Of a DNA stretch of 64,000 bases, positions 1 to 9,396 are shown one piece after another. The stretch spans positions 124,582 through 188,581 of the forward strand of contig NZ_SADB01000011.1 of NCBI RefSeq assembly GCF_009669305.1, in the 5' to 3' direction. The stretch is from Ancylomarina sp. 16SWW S1-10-2. Its GTDB lineage: Bacteria; Bacteroidota; Bacteroidia; Bacteroidales; Marinifilaceae. Made by a program: the position numbers and the translations under genes. Each line of letters opens with the position of its first letter. Position 1 is the first letter of the stretch. The notes beneath the pieces were generated by a model. That model saw only the letters and a program-made list of their open reading frames with translations, did no database searches and was not told the DNA's origin.

Positions 1-221
1 AAGGGAAACTAGCTAATTTCATATTAAAACAAGCAGCGCCAGATAAAGAAAAAATCAAACTGCCTAAATCTCAAGCTGAGATGGCTCAATTCTTTGGTGT
101 TACTCGACCATCCTTCGCTCGTAGCCTTAAAGAAATGGAACAAGAAGGCATGATAGAAATTAATCGTCGTGAAATTAAAATCATAAATAAACCAGCCCTA
201 ATGCGATTGATGCAGCAATAA
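1..221 (+). CDS. Crp/Fnr family transcriptional regulator, C-terminal part (5' cut by window edge)
   Basis: An open frame runs from the window edge (first full codon at position 3) to TAA at 219-221, leaving 72 residues. They form a Crp-type winged helix: KLPKSQAEMAQFFGVTRPS is the turn and recognition-helix start, followed by ARSLKEMEQEGMI and a short wing. The N-terminal cyclic-nucleotide-like sensor domain lies outside the window, so the ligand cannot be judged. The next gene downstream on the same strand is a flavodiiron protein that detoxifies O2 or NO. Crp/Fnr regulators often sit beside such genes in Bacteroidota, so a role in oxygen or nitrosative stress is inferred rather than shown. 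Confidence 0.85.
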   Translation, partial: GKLANFILKQAAPDKEKIKLPKSQAEMAQFFGVTRPSFARSLKEMEQEGMIEINRREIKIINKPALMRLMQQ

Positions 222-380
222 TTTATTTATTAAATTTATAAATAAGCTGAATATTTCAACCACACACAGAGTATAACTATATAACAAGTACTTATAAAGC
301 TTTCATAACTTCTTTATAACAGACATTTTAATCCTTTTCAGAAAAAAAATAATATTACTTTTATGCTCGAAAAAGGAAAT

Positions 381-410
381 ATGATTTGACATGTCTTATA
401 ATGACATCAT
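381..410. promoter_or_regulatory. Possible operator/promoter element upstream of fprA
   Basis: The spacer before fprA holds a 30-bp segment with ATGAT/ATCAT at its two ends, a perfect 8-bp palindrome GACATGTC (388-395), and TGACAT repeated 15 bp apart (387 and 402). It lies 60-90 bp before the start codon and just behind a Crp/Fnr gene, where a regulator site would be expected. The overall dyad is imperfect, so this is only a candidate. Confidence 0.3.
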
Positions 411-469
411 TCACGCCCTTTTTCGATTTATAAACGATAACAATATTCAAAATATATAAATACTTAAGT

Positions 470-1681
470 ATGCACAACAAAATTAACATTAGCGATAAAA
501 TTTATTGGGTAGGGTGTAACGACAGAAGAACTCATCTTTTCGAGAATTATTGGCCTCTTCCTAAAGGAGTCGCATACAATTCGTATGTTATTGTTGACGA
601 GAAAATAGCTATTGTAGATACCGTTGAGAAGGGTACAATGGATGAGTACCTTGATAATATTGAATTGGTATTAGATGGTCGTCAGGCTGATTACTTGATT
701 GTAAACCACATGGAACCTGATCATTCAGGATCGATTCGTTCATTAACTGAGCGTTACCCTAATATGCAGATTGTTGGGAACAAAAAGACATTCCCAATGT
801 TGAAAAATTTTTATGATATATCAGAAAACTTACTTGAAGTAAAAGAAGGTGATTCGCTTGATTTGGGTGAGCACAAGCTAAACTTTGCTATGGTGCCTAT
901 GGTGCACTGGCCAGAAACAATGGTCACTTTTGAATCTACAGAAGGCATTCTTTTCTCTGGTGATGCTTTTGGTGCCTTTGGTACTTTAGATGGTAGTATT
1001 TTCGATGATGAATTGGATCTAGAATATCTTGAGGAAGAAATTAGCCGTTACTATTCAAATATTGTTGGTAAATATGGTAGCCCAACTCAACAAGCACTTA
1101 AAAAAATAGCTCTTTTAGATGTTAAAATGATTTGCTCTACTCACGGTCCTATTTGGAGATCTCATGTTGATGAAATTATTGCGAAATACGACAAATGGAG
1201 TAAGTTTGATACAGACGAAGGAGTTGTGATTGTTTTCTCATCGATGTATGGTAATACTGAAAAGATGGCTGACAATATTGCTAGACAATTGGTTAAGCGT
1301 GGCATTAAAAAAATTAGAATTCACGATGCTTCCAAAACACACCCTTCTTATATCATTAACGATATTTTCCGTTTTCGTGGTGTAATTTTAGGATCTTGTG
1401 CATACAATGGTGGACTTTTTCCAGCTATGGAAACTCTAATTCACGAATTGCAAAGTATGTCTGTTAAGAACCACGTATTAGCCCTTTTCGGTTCTAAAGC
1501 TTGGGGAGGCGGAGGTGTTCGTACTCTAAGCAAATTTGCTGAAACAATTAAATGGGAAGTTGTTGCCGATCCTGCTGAAGCACTTTGTGCGCCTGCCGGA
1601 AAAGATTACGACCAATGCGAAATTATTGCTGAAAGCATGGCGAATCGTTTGAAAGAATTGTATAGCGAAAGTAAAGAGTAA
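470..1681 (+). CDS. fprA: Flavodiiron protein (FprA-type O2/NO reductase)
   Basis: A cytosolic enzyme that reduces O2 to water and/or NO to N2O using a non-heme di-iron site and FMN. The N-terminal metallo-beta-lactamase-like domain (about 1-245) shows the ligand set H80-x-E82-x-D84-H85, then H146 (VHWPE), D165 (SGDAFG) and H225 (STHGP). The flavodoxin domain (about 252-395) has the FMN phosphate loop SSMYGNTE (257-264). The length of 403 aa is normal for the two-domain class. There is no C-terminal rubredoxin domain, so a separate electron donor is needed. The ATG at 470 is the only start that precedes the domain cleanly. The gene is monocistronic, with a strong terminator 42 bp after the stop. 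Whether O2 or NO is the main substrate cannot be read from sequence. Confidence 0.95.
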   Translation: MHNKINISDKIYWVGCNDRRTHLFENYWPLPKGVAYNSYVIVDEKIAIVDTVEKGTMDEYLDNIELVLDGRQADYLIVNHMEPDHSGSIRSLTERYPNMQIVGNKKTFPMLKNFYDISENLLEVKEGDSLDLGEHKLNFAMVPMVHWPETMVTFESTEGILFSGDAFGAFGTLDGSIFDDELDLEYLEEEISRYYSNIVGKYGSPTQQALKKIALLDVKMICSTHGPIWRSHVDEIIAKYDKWSKFDTDEGVVIVFSSMYGNTEKMADNIARQLVKRGIKKIRIHDASKTHPSYIINDIFRFRGVILGSCAYNGGLFPAMETLIHELQSMSVKNHVLALFGSKAWGGGGVRTLSKFAETIKWEVVADPAEALCAPAGKDYDQCEIIAESMANRLKELYSESKE

Positions 1682-1722
1682 TTTAAGATATAAGACAAAT
1701 TACAATTTATATAAGAACACGA

Positions 1723-1753
1723 AACGCCTTCGAGAAATCGGAGGCGTTTTTTT
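1723..1753 (+). terminator. Rho-independent terminator of fprA
   Basis: Stem AACGCCT (1723-1729) pairs with AGGCGTT (1742-1748) and is followed by a T run to 1753, directly after fprA. Confidence 0.85.
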
Positions 1754-1871
1754 ATAGATATATTTTCAATATTGTCCTAATAAACTGGCGCTTCGCCCAA
1801 CCGAGCTTGCGAGCTCATGAGCTTTGTGAATAAACCAGACTTTGTTGTTGGTTTGATCCAAGAAACGAAGC

Positions 1872-1909
1872 AAAAAAAATCCCAACAGCACATGACATAC
1901 TATTGGGAT
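1872..1909 (-). terminator. Terminator of the GH97 gene
   Basis: On the minus strand ATCCCAA pairs with TTGGGAT (arms 1903-1909 and 1879-1885) and is followed by eight T residues (complement of A1872-1879). Confidence 0.8.
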
Positions 1910-1948
1910 CAAATTCTCTAAAAATTGCCGAATCGCAACCTTTAACTT

Positions 1949-4033
1949 TTATTTCACTTCAATCAAACTGATCGCGGCACCTCCACCTGCTGCCAAATGC
2001 AAGTCAAGTGTTGATTTGGTATCTACAATTTGTTTTTCAATCTTGTAATCAGTTGGGTTTTTATCCCAATGAGCTTTGTCACCATCTAAATAAAGAGTTG
2101 CTTGGTATTTCTTCCCTTCTGGAAGAAAGTCGAGTTTAATGCTCATATCTCTTGCATTCTCATTGGTAATAGCACCCACAAACCAATTGTTTGATGCTCT
2201 ATCCTGACGTGCAATAGTTACAAATTCACCAATTTCCCCATTTAGAACTTTAGATTGTTCCCAATTAACCACAACATCGCGGATAAATTGAAAAGCAGGA
2301 TGCCCTTTATAATTCTCGATTAAATCGGGAACCATCTGAATTGGAGAATTTATAACCACATATAATGCTAACTGTTGTGCCAAAGTTGTGTTTACCTGAT
2401 TGTTGGCCTTATAGGGTTTTAATTTAATATTGAAAATACCTGGCGTATAATCAATAGGACCTGCGAGCATACGCGTAAAAGCCACAATTGGAAGATGTTC
2501 TGCTGGGTTTCCACCATCGCTTGACCAAGCATTAAATTCTTGTCCACGTAATCCTTCACGAGATATTGCATTAGGGTAAGTTCGACGTAAACCCGTTGCC
2601 TTAATTGGTTCGTGCGCATTAACAGCCACCTTATATTTGGCGCCCATTTTCAAAGCACGACGGTAATTATTCACCATCCATTGTCCGTGATGATACTCTC
2701 CTTTTGGAATTAGTTTACCTACATATCCCGTTTTCACAGAATGAATACCCAATTTATTCATTAAGTGATAAGCCGTATCTAATTGTTGATTGTAAGTGCG
2801 AGGAGCTCCCGATGTTTCGTGATGCATAATCAGTTCAACACCTTTTTCTTTACCATAACGAACCACCTCAGGTAAATCGTAATCATCGTAGGCAGTTACA
2901 AAATCGAATACACCTTCACGGTCTTCGAAACCAATCCAGTGCTCCCAACCCGTGTTCCATCCTTCAACCAAGATGCCACCAATATTATTTTCCGATGCAA
3001 AGTCGATCAATTCTTTTGCATACTCAGTAGTCGCACCATGATTACCACTTGCCTTATCCCAAGTTTTGGTTCCCAAGTGCATATCCCACCAAATACCAAC
3101 ATATTTCATTGGTTTAAAGTAAGAAACATCACCAATTTTATTGGGTTCATTCAGGTTTACAATTAAATCTGACTCGATTAAATCGCCAGCTTTCTCAGCA
3201 ATTTGAATAGTTCTCCAGGGTGTGTGAAATGGTAAGCTACGTTTTACTTTATAGTCCGTTCTATCAGATCCAACTAAAGTCGAAACCATCTTCATATTTG
3301 CCGTATCAACCTTAAGAGTCATTCCTGCATAATCAGTCAGATTTGCTTCATGAAAGCTTAAATAAACACCATCAGCCGTTTTCATACTTACTGGCGTATT
3401 CACCGCATTATTAGGAATTGAAGTTTGAGCCAAACTTGCATGATCACGTAATTTCGTTGCGTCAATCTCAGAAAACTGTGTTGTATGATAAAGATGTTCG
3501 TAAATATCCCAATCGCCAGGAATCCACCAAACTTTATGATCTCCAGTTAGATTAAACTCTGTATTCTCTTCGGCAATCAAAAGCTCTTTCACAGCTTCTT
3601 GCTCAGGAAAATCATATCTAAAACCTATACCATCGTTATAGGCTTTAAACTCCAAATTCATTTTTCGGTTAGGTGAGACCATTTCAACCAAAGCCACTAC
3701 AAGTTGGTTAAAATGATCTTCGACCACGCGCTTTTCGCCCCAGGGCATTTCCCATGTCGAATTGCTGCTTGTTTGTTTTGCTGATACAATTTCCCATCCC
3801 GATTTAATAGCAGGCATATTGGTAAAATCGAAACCTAATGTCGAAGGGGCAATTACTGATTTACCATTGAAATTAACTTGATAAGTTGGCTGTCCACTTT
3901 CAAGATTAATAATTATTGCAATATGACCATCTGGTGATTTAAGTTCTTGTTCTTGTTTTTGCATATTGCTATTACAAGAAACCATAGCTATTGTCAGAAT
4001 GACCAAGCCAAATAAAAGTCTTTTAATGTTCAT
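1949..4033 (-). CDS. Glycoside hydrolase family 97 lipoprotein (alpha-glucosidase, SusB-like)
   Basis: A 694-aa exported glycosidase. The chosen ATG at 4033 gives a clean lipoprotein signal peptide (LLFGLVILTIAMVSC, Cys at about 20). The longer frame starting at 4072 would put 13 charged or polar residues before it. The GH97 layout is visible: an N-terminal beta-sandwich to about 275, a (beta/alpha)8 barrel with GILVEGWNTGWEHW and AVNAHEPIKATGLRRTYPN, then REGLRGQEFNAW, and a C-terminal beta domain. The Glu in the NAHEP motif (E475) and the Glu in GQEFN fit the inverting SusB-like subgroup. Retaining GH97 alpha-galactosidases lack the first Glu. Activity on alpha-glucans is inferred from this. 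It should sit on the periplasmic face of the outer membrane. A DUF6377 regulator lies immediately upstream on the same strand, but no SusC/SusD pair is nearby. Confidence 0.88.
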   Translation of the reverse strand: MNIKRLLFGLVILTIAMVSCNSNMQKQEQELKSPDGHIAIIINLESGQPTYQVNFNGKSVIAPSTLGFDFTNMPAIKSGWEIVSAKQTSSNSTWEMPWGEKRVVEDHFNQLVVALVEMVSPNRKMNLEFKAYNDGIGFRYDFPEQEAVKELLIAEENTEFNLTGDHKVWWIPGDWDIYEHLYHTTQFSEIDATKLRDHASLAQTSIPNNAVNTPVSMKTADGVYLSFHEANLTDYAGMTLKVDTANMKMVSTLVGSDRTDYKVKRSLPFHTPWRTIQIAEKAGDLIESDLIVNLNEPNKIGDVSYFKPMKYVGIWWDMHLGTKTWDKASGNHGATTEYAKELIDFASENNIGGILVEGWNTGWEHWIGFEDREGVFDFVTAYDDYDLPEVVRYGKEKGVELIMHHETSGAPRTYNQQLDTAYHLMNKLGIHSVKTGYVGKLIPKGEYHHGQWMVNNYRRALKMGAKYKVAVNAHEPIKATGLRRTYPNAISREGLRGQEFNAWSSDGGNPAEHLPIVAFTRMLAGPIDYTPGIFNIKLKPYKANNQVNTTLAQQLALYVVINSPIQMVPDLIENYKGHPAFQFIRDVVVNWEQSKVLNGEIGEFVTIARQDRASNNWFVGAITNENARDMSIKLDFLPEGKKYQATLYLDGDKAHWDKNPTDYKIEKQIVDTKSTLDLHLAAGGGAAISLIEVK

Positions 4034-4213
4034 GAGTTTATAATTAGATATGAATTGTCTTTCGATTATCAAAATAAAGGGATTGAAGTTCTAATAACTA
4101 AAATACAAACCAATATATAGATATATATTGACAATTAAAACATTAATAAGCTCAAAACGTGATAATTACATAAAACAAAAACACCTTAAGATATAGACGA
4201 TATAAAAATGAAT

Positions 4214-5797
4214 TTATACCGATTTTATCGCCATCACCTTTAAATCAAACTCATCGTTGGGATAGATAGAACGATTCCTAATTTTGGTTTTGTAGGTGTA
4301 AATGGTATTAACTGAGAGATTGAGTATGCTAGCTATTTTCTCGCTATCGGCAACGCCGATTCTAATCAGTGCAAAGATACGAAGATCGGTATTAAGGGAT
4401 AAATCGTCCTTTAAATGTATGCCGTCCTTTTTATCGAAAAGTTGGTTAAAAGCTTGGACAAAATCAGGAAACAGCTTTAAGAAAATTCGATCGAAATCTT
4501 CGAAGAGACGTTTTCGTTCATTCTTAGAGTTATATTTCTTCAGCTCTTGTTCAATATTATCATAGGATTTGGTGATTAACTGTCGGGAGATGCTCTTCTT
4601 AAAATCTTCAAGCTTATCGATGTATTGCGAGCTAAAATTGAAATAATAGCCAATATACTCTTCCTTAATTTGACTGGCTTCTCGAAGCATTTCGTTCACA
4701 TGAGTCAAATTCTGGTTACTACTTTCGATTTCTTTTCGCGCTTGTCTCAATTTCTGCAACTGACGCAGAATAATCAAGGAAAAAGCCAGAACTAACAAGC
4801 CGATAAGGCCAACTAACCTTTTCTGTTTATTCTCCTTCTGGAAACGAGCTGACTCGATTAAGGGTAATGTGTATGAAATTTCGAATTTACGCTGCTCTGA
4901 ACCATAAAAATCAGCATCAGCTTTAGCTAAGAGAATGTATTGGTAAGCTTTATCAATATCTCCATCACGATAAAAAAGTTCAGCTAAAGAACGACAAGCA
5001 GTCGTTTCCTTTGTGGCTGATTTTATATCAGCAATACTAGCCTGCATCAGATAATCCTTTGCTTTTTTCGTTTCTCCACGGGCAGAATAAATAGAACCTA
5101 AGCCAGATGTAACAATGGCTTTCTCATGATCATTCAAATCAAATTGATTCAAAAGATTTAAATAATGTTTTTCGGCTTTTGATAAGTCTCCACTAACCAT
5201 TTCTTGAAGAGCCATACCCAAAACTTTCTCAAAACATGGTTCTGGAAATTCATCAATCAATTTTCGACTGAAGTAATGCCCCTGTTCTTTATACTTATCA
5301 CTATAATATTTATCTCTTGAATAAGCCGACAAATCATAATAAGCTCTATAAGCCGTACTATAAAATTCCTTTCTCTTTTGCTTAGATAAAAATTGATAAT
5401 TAACTGTTTTTATCGTGTCAATAGAAGAAGTATAAAGTCCTTTTAATAGCATGATTAAACTTAGTTTCGACTTAGATTCTGCAATCTTAGCCTCATCCTT
5501 TAAACCATAAGCTAATCGGTTTGCCGTTTGTACATATTTGAATGCCGAATCGTAAACAAAATACTCATAAGCCTTAACCATTTGCATTAAAGCTGCAAAC
5601 TCCTTATCTGTATTCTTCTCTTCCTTAACAGATTGCAAATTCTTCAGAAGTGTGCTAATTGTTTCTTTTTTGGCGGCATCAAGCTTATCTCGTTGTGAAA
5701 TATTTTTATCCAATTGCTCCTGCCAATTTGATTGAGCAAAGCTAACCTGACAGAAAATAAATGAAGAAAATACTAGTAGAAAAAATACTCTTAGCAT
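4214..5797 (-). CDS. SusR-like membrane regulator (DUF6377 type: TPR, TM helix, coiled coil, C-terminal HTH)
   Basis: A 527-aa protein with a signal peptide or first membrane helix (RVFFLLVFSSFIFCQVSFAQ). It has a long alpha-helical region with TPR-like repeats (about 40-320), one transmembrane helix (about 327-345, LVGLIGLLVLAFSLIIL), and a coiled-coil linker. The C-terminal LuxR-like helix-turn-helix reads DSEKIASILNLSVNTIYTYKTKIRNRS (about 485-511; stretch broken here as residues DSEKIASILN and LSVNTIYTYKTK). This is the build of Bacteroides SusR-type regulators: periplasmic sensing, cytosolic DNA binding. It is convergent in function with the GH97 gene 180 bp downstream, which it most likely controls. 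The sensed sugar is unknown. It could instead act on a distant polysaccharide locus. Confidence 0.75.
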   Translation of the reverse strand: MLRVFFLLVFSSFIFCQVSFAQSNWQEQLDKNISQRDKLDAAKKETISTLLKNLQSVKEEKNTDKEFAALMQMVKAYEYFVYDSAFKYVQTANRLAYGLKDEAKIAESKSKLSLIMLLKGLYTSSIDTIKTVNYQFLSKQKRKEFYSTAYRAYYDLSAYSRDKYYSDKYKEQGHYFSRKLIDEFPEPCFEKVLGMALQEMVSGDLSKAEKHYLNLLNQFDLNDHEKAIVTSGLGSIYSARGETKKAKDYLMQASIADIKSATKETTACRSLAELFYRDGDIDKAYQYILLAKADADFYGSEQRKFEISYTLPLIESARFQKENKQKRLVGLIGLLVLAFSLIILRQLQKLRQARKEIESSNQNLTHVNEMLREASQIKEEYIGYYFNFSSQYIDKLEDFKKSISRQLITKSYDNIEQELKKYNSKNERKRLFEDFDRIFLKLFPDFVQAFNQLFDKKDGIHLKDDLSLNTDLRIFALIRIGVADSEKIASILNLSVNTIYTYKTKIRNRSIYPNDEFDLKVMAIKSV

Positions 5798-5902
5798 ATT
5801 GAGACAATATAAGGATGAATTAAGAATTCAAAAGAAAGTATAAAAATAGAATAATTAAGGCAGATGCCAATCTGTTCGCCTAAATACTAAAGCATAATGA
5901 GT

Positions 5903-5941
5903 AAAAACAAAAAATGCTCAGAGACTAATCTCTGAGCATTT
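5903..5941 (-). terminator. Terminator closing the leu operon after leuB
   Basis: A perfect 13-bp stem (arms 5929-5941 and 5912-5924, core GCTCAGAGA) with a 4-nt loop and a T-rich tail on the minus strand, 54 bp beyond the leuB stop. Confidence 0.85.
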
Positions 5942-5994
5942 CCATCCTAATTGTTTAAGACTAACTACAATCTCAAACCCACACTAACTGTAAA

Positions 5995-7065
5995 CTATAT
6001 ATTTTTCACAAAATTAGCTAACCAATCACCAACTTCAGAAGTAGAATATGCTTTTTTACCATCGGCAATATCTTCTGTTACAACACCAGCTTCAAGCGAC
6101 ATATCGACTGCTTTACGAATTAAGGCTCCCTCTTTCATCATACCAAATGCATATTCAAACATCATAGCTGCTGAAAGAACAGTGGCACATGGGTTGGCAA
6201 TATTCTTACCTGTAGCCTGAGGATATGAACCGTGAATTGGCTCAAAAACAGAAGTATGAACGCCAATTGATGCAGATGGTAACATACCCATTGAGCCTGC
6301 AATAACACTAGCCTCATCGGTTAATATATCGCCAAACATATTCTCAGTAACCATGACATCAAAACGTTTAGGACAAGTAATAATTTGCATCGCTGCATTA
6401 TCAACAAACATGTATTCCACTTCAATTTCTGGAAATTCAGGCTCAATTCGCTGAGACACTTCTCTCCACAATCTTGATGTAGCCAATACGTTTGCTTTAT
6501 CAACAATCGTTAACTTTTTGCGACGTTTTCCCGCATATTCAAAACCCAAACGAACAATTCTTTCAATCTCCTCTACAGTATAAACACAAGTATCATAGGC
6601 TGTTTGTCCATCTTCCGAACGACCTTGAGGACGACCAAAATACATACCACTTGTTAACTCTCGAATACACATAAAATCTGCTCCATCAACCAATTCTAAC
6701 TTTAAAGGCGATTTATGAATTAAAGATTTAAATGTATTTACGGGGCGAAGATTCGCATACAAACCTAATTTTTTACGCATGGCTAACAAGCCTTGTTCAG
6801 GACGTACTTTTGCCGATGGATCGTTATCAAACTTTGGATGTCCAATCGATCCGAACAAGACAGCATCCGAATTCATACACAATTCATGTGTTTCATCGGG
6901 ATAAGGATTACCTACTTTATCAATTGCAACAGCTCCTACAAGCGCTTCGGTATATTCAAAATCATGTCCAAACTTTTCAACAACTGCATCAATTACTTTT
7001 CTTGCTTGAGTTACGATTTCTGGACCGATTCCGTCTCCTGCTAATACTGCTATTTTGTATGTCAT
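5995..7065 (-). CDS. leuB: 3-isopropylmalate dehydrogenase
   Basis: Third committed step of leucine synthesis: NAD-dependent oxidative decarboxylation of 3-isopropylmalate to 2-ketoisocaproate. The 356-aa length is typical. Visible family marks are the N-terminal [13 protein letters not shown], the substrate loop [31 protein letters not shown], the catalytic lysine segment [15 protein letters not shown], and the metal and NAD end [23 protein letters not shown] followed by FEPIHGSYP (motifs quoted in parts). It is the last gene of the leu operon, 93 bp after the second leuA-like gene. A strong terminator follows. Confidence 0.96.
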   Translation of the reverse strand: MTYKIAVLAGDGIGPEIVTQARKVIDAVVEKFGHDFEYTEALVGAVAIDKVGNPYPDETHELCMNSDAVLFGSIGHPKFDNDPSAKVRPEQGLLAMRKKLGLYANLRPVNTFKSLIHKSPLKLELVDGADFMCIRELTSGMYFGRPQGRSEDGQTAYDTCVYTVEEIERIVRLGFEYAGKRRKKLTIVDKANVLATSRLWREVSQRIEPEFPEIEVEYMFVDNAAMQIITCPKRFDVMVTENMFGDILTDEASVIAGSMGMLPSASIGVHTSVFEPIHGSYPQATGKNIANPCATVLSAAMMFEYAFGMMKEGALIRKAVDMSLEAGVVTEDIADGKKAYSTSEVGDWLANFVKNI

Positions 7066-7158
7066 TATTTTAAGATATTTAGGTATGAAACTTCAGATTT
7101 AAGATAGATGAATAAACAATTTTAAAATTTATCAAAATCTGGTTACCTATTTTTAGTT

Positions 7159-8724
7159 CTATTTATTATTAATTGGAAATTGCTCATTGACTATATTATC
7201 ATGTTGCTCTACCAAATTTAACATTCGAAGAGTCGCTTTTATTGCTGCTTCAATCTGATCAGGATCCAAACCTTTTGTTTTATATTCTTTTCCCTTATAA
7301 TTCCAAGTAATTAAAGCTTCTACAAGAGCGTCTGTTTTTCCTCCCGGAGGTATTTGCACTAGGTAATCTATAAGTACAGGTTTATCTTTCCCCAACTCTT
7401 CATAAATACTCCAAATGGCATTCATAAAAGCATCGTATTGACCATCTCCCGAAGATGTTCCTTCGTACATTTCCCCATTGACTTCCAAATTAATAGACAC
7501 AAATGGACGCATTCCTTTCGAAAGTGATAATGAGTAATGCTTGATCTGAATTGGCATTTCTTCCATTGCATGATTGAGAACATCAGAAACAATGTATGGC
7601 AAATCGTCAATGGTAACCGTTTCTTTTTTATCGCCTAATTCAATAACTCTTTGGGTAATTAGTTTCATTGTTTCCTCTTCCAAAACAATACCCAATTCCT
7701 CCAAATTTTTCTTGATGTTCGCTTTGCCCGAAGTTTTTCCTAAGGCATACTTGCGTTCACGTCCAAATCGTTCTGGCAATAATCGATTAAAATACAAATC
7801 ATCTTTAGAATCGCCATCGGCATGAACACCACAGGTTTGAGTAAAAACATTTTCTCCAACTAGAGGCTTGTTGGTAGGAATTCTAATTCCTGAGAAAGTC
7901 TCAACAATTCGACTTACCGTATTAATTTTATTCTCATCAACATTAATCTTTCTATCTAAATGATCATTAATAACACCTACAACGGATGCCAAAGGCGCAT
8001 TACCCGCTCTTTCTCCAAGACCATTAACGGTTGTATGGATACCATTCATTCCTGCTAAAACTGCAGAATAAACGTTGGCAAGTGCTAAATCATAATCATT
8101 ATGAGCATGAAAATCAAAATGAAGTTTGGGATATCTTTCACGACAAGCAAAACAAAAATCGAAAGTTTGAACCTGATTCATAACGCCCAACGTATCAGGC
8201 AACATGAAACGTTCAATATTTTCATTTTGCAATTCATCCAAAAGGTACAAAACGTATTCTCTTGATGCAATCATTCCATTCGACCAATCTTCTAAATACA
8301 AGTTGACCTTAATCCCCAAACTTGAAGCATATGCAATGGCATCTTTCACATCCTGAACATGTTGTTCTGGCGTTTTTTTAAGTTGACCTTGCAAATGTTT
8401 TAACGAACCTTTTGCCAATAAATTAACAACTCTTGCGCCGCTTGCATGAATCCAATCTAAAGAAGCCGTACCATCAACAAAACCCAACACCTCAATTTTA
8501 TCCAAGTAGCCATTTTCATCCGCCCACTTTGTAATTCGTTGTACAGCTTGAAATTCTCCTTCTGATACTCTAGCTGAGGCCACTTCAATTCGATCAACTT
8601 TTAAAGATTGAAGCAAGAGCTTCGCCATCCCTAGTTTTTCCTTCGAATTAAAACTAACCCCAGAAGTTTGTTCGCCATCCCTAAGGGTGGTATCCATTAT
8701 TTCTAGGCTACGCAGTTCTGTCAT
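7159..8724 (-). CDS. Second alpha-isopropylmalate synthase family enzyme, probable citramalate synthase
   Basis: A DRE-TIM metallolyase of 521 aa. The active-site strand is [16 protein letters not shown] (10-25) and the metal site is FHAHNDYDLA (about 207-216). A C-terminal allosteric (LeuA-dimer) domain follows, from about 395 on. It clearly differs from the true LeuA upstream, which has HCHNDLGMA at the metal site. Bacteroidota leu operons commonly carry this second copy, annotated either as alpha-isopropylmalate/homocitrate family or as (R)-citramalate synthase. If it condenses pyruvate with acetyl-CoA, leuCD and leuB can turn citramalate into 2-ketobutyrate and feed isoleucine synthesis without threonine. 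The position between leuD and leuB fits that. The ATG at 8724 lies 15 bp after leuD. Substrate choice is inference. Confidence 0.8.
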   Translation of the reverse strand: MTELRSLEIMDTTLRDGEQTSGVSFNSKEKLGMAKLLLQSLKVDRIEVASARVSEGEFQAVQRITKWADENGYLDKIEVLGFVDGTASLDWIHASGARVVNLLAKGSLKHLQGQLKKTPEQHVQDVKDAIAYASSLGIKVNLYLEDWSNGMIASREYVLYLLDELQNENIERFMLPDTLGVMNQVQTFDFCFACRERYPKLHFDFHAHNDYDLALANVYSAVLAGMNGIHTTVNGLGERAGNAPLASVVGVINDHLDRKINVDENKINTVSRIVETFSGIRIPTNKPLVGENVFTQTCGVHADGDSKDDLYFNRLLPERFGRERKYALGKTSGKANIKKNLEELGIVLEEETMKLITQRVIELGDKKETVTIDDLPYIVSDVLNHAMEEMPIQIKHYSLSLSKGMRPFVSINLEVNGEMYEGTSSGDGQYDAFMNAIWSIYEELGKDKPVLIDYLVQIPPGGKTDALVEALITWNYKGKEYKTKGLDPDQIEAAIKATLRMLNLVEQHDNIVNEQFPINNK

Positions 8725-8739
8725 CTTACACTTCCTCTA

Positions 8740-9324
8740 TTAATTTTTAGCTTCAAAAGCTTCTATTTTTTCTTTTCTATTGAGAAGGAAATCGATATCA
8801 TCAAAACCATTCAATAGGCAATTTTTCTTATAAGGGTTAATAACAAATTCCTCACTTTTCCCATTTAAGCTGATGGTTTGTTTTTCTAAATCAACAACAA
8901 GCTTTTGACTTTTATCAGCCTCTACCGACTTAAACATATCATTCAAAAACTCTGGAGATACCGTAACTGGAAGTACACCATTATTCAAAGCATTATTTTG
9001 AAAGATATCGGCAAAGAAACTACTTACAACGACTTTAAACCCATAATCGTGAATTGCCCAAGCGGCATGTTCTCTTGATGAACCACTACCAAAGTTTTTT
9101 CCTCCAACTAAAATTTGTCCCGAATATTCTGATTTATTCAAAACAAAATCAGCATTTTCTGATCCATCTGGCGCATATCTCCAATCGCGAAAAAGATTTT
9201 CGCCAAAACCTTCACGACTCGTCGCCTTTAAAAATCGTGCTGGAATAATTTGGTCTGTATCCACATTTTCTACTGGAAGAGGCACATAGCTCGATTCCAA
9301 TGTGATAAATTTATCTACTGACAT
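8740..9324 (-). CDS. leuD: 3-isopropylmalate dehydratase small subunit
   Basis: The swivel-domain subunit that pairs with LeuC to isomerise 2- to 3-isopropylmalate. The signature is [15 protein letters not shown], preceded by [19 protein letters not shown]. The ATG at 9324 (MSVDKF) is chosen. The frame extends to a TTG at 9342, but that adds six residues with no support. The product of 194 aa matches family length. It sits 72 bp after leuC and 15 bp before the next gene, so the three are surely co-transcribed. Confidence 0.96.
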   Translation of the reverse strand: MSVDKFITLESSYVPLPVENVDTDQIIPARFLKATSREGFGENLFRDWRYAPDGSENADFVLNKSEYSGQILVGGKNFGSGSSREHAAWAIHDYGFKVVVSSFFADIFQNNALNNGVLPVTVSPEFLNDMFKSVEADKSQKLVVDLEKQTISLNGKSEEFVINPYKKNCLLNGFDDIDFLLNRKEKIEAFEAKN

Positions 9325-9396
9325 AATATTTTCTTTAAGCAATTAGCTTTTGACTATCGGAATAACCATTTGCTAAAAATGTTAATGGTATTTTGA

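Noticed and set aside
2419-2619. Open frames lying inside or opposite the GH97, leuB, acnB, trkH and other large genes
   Set aside because: They overlap strongly supported genes in other frames and show no domains or signals of their own.
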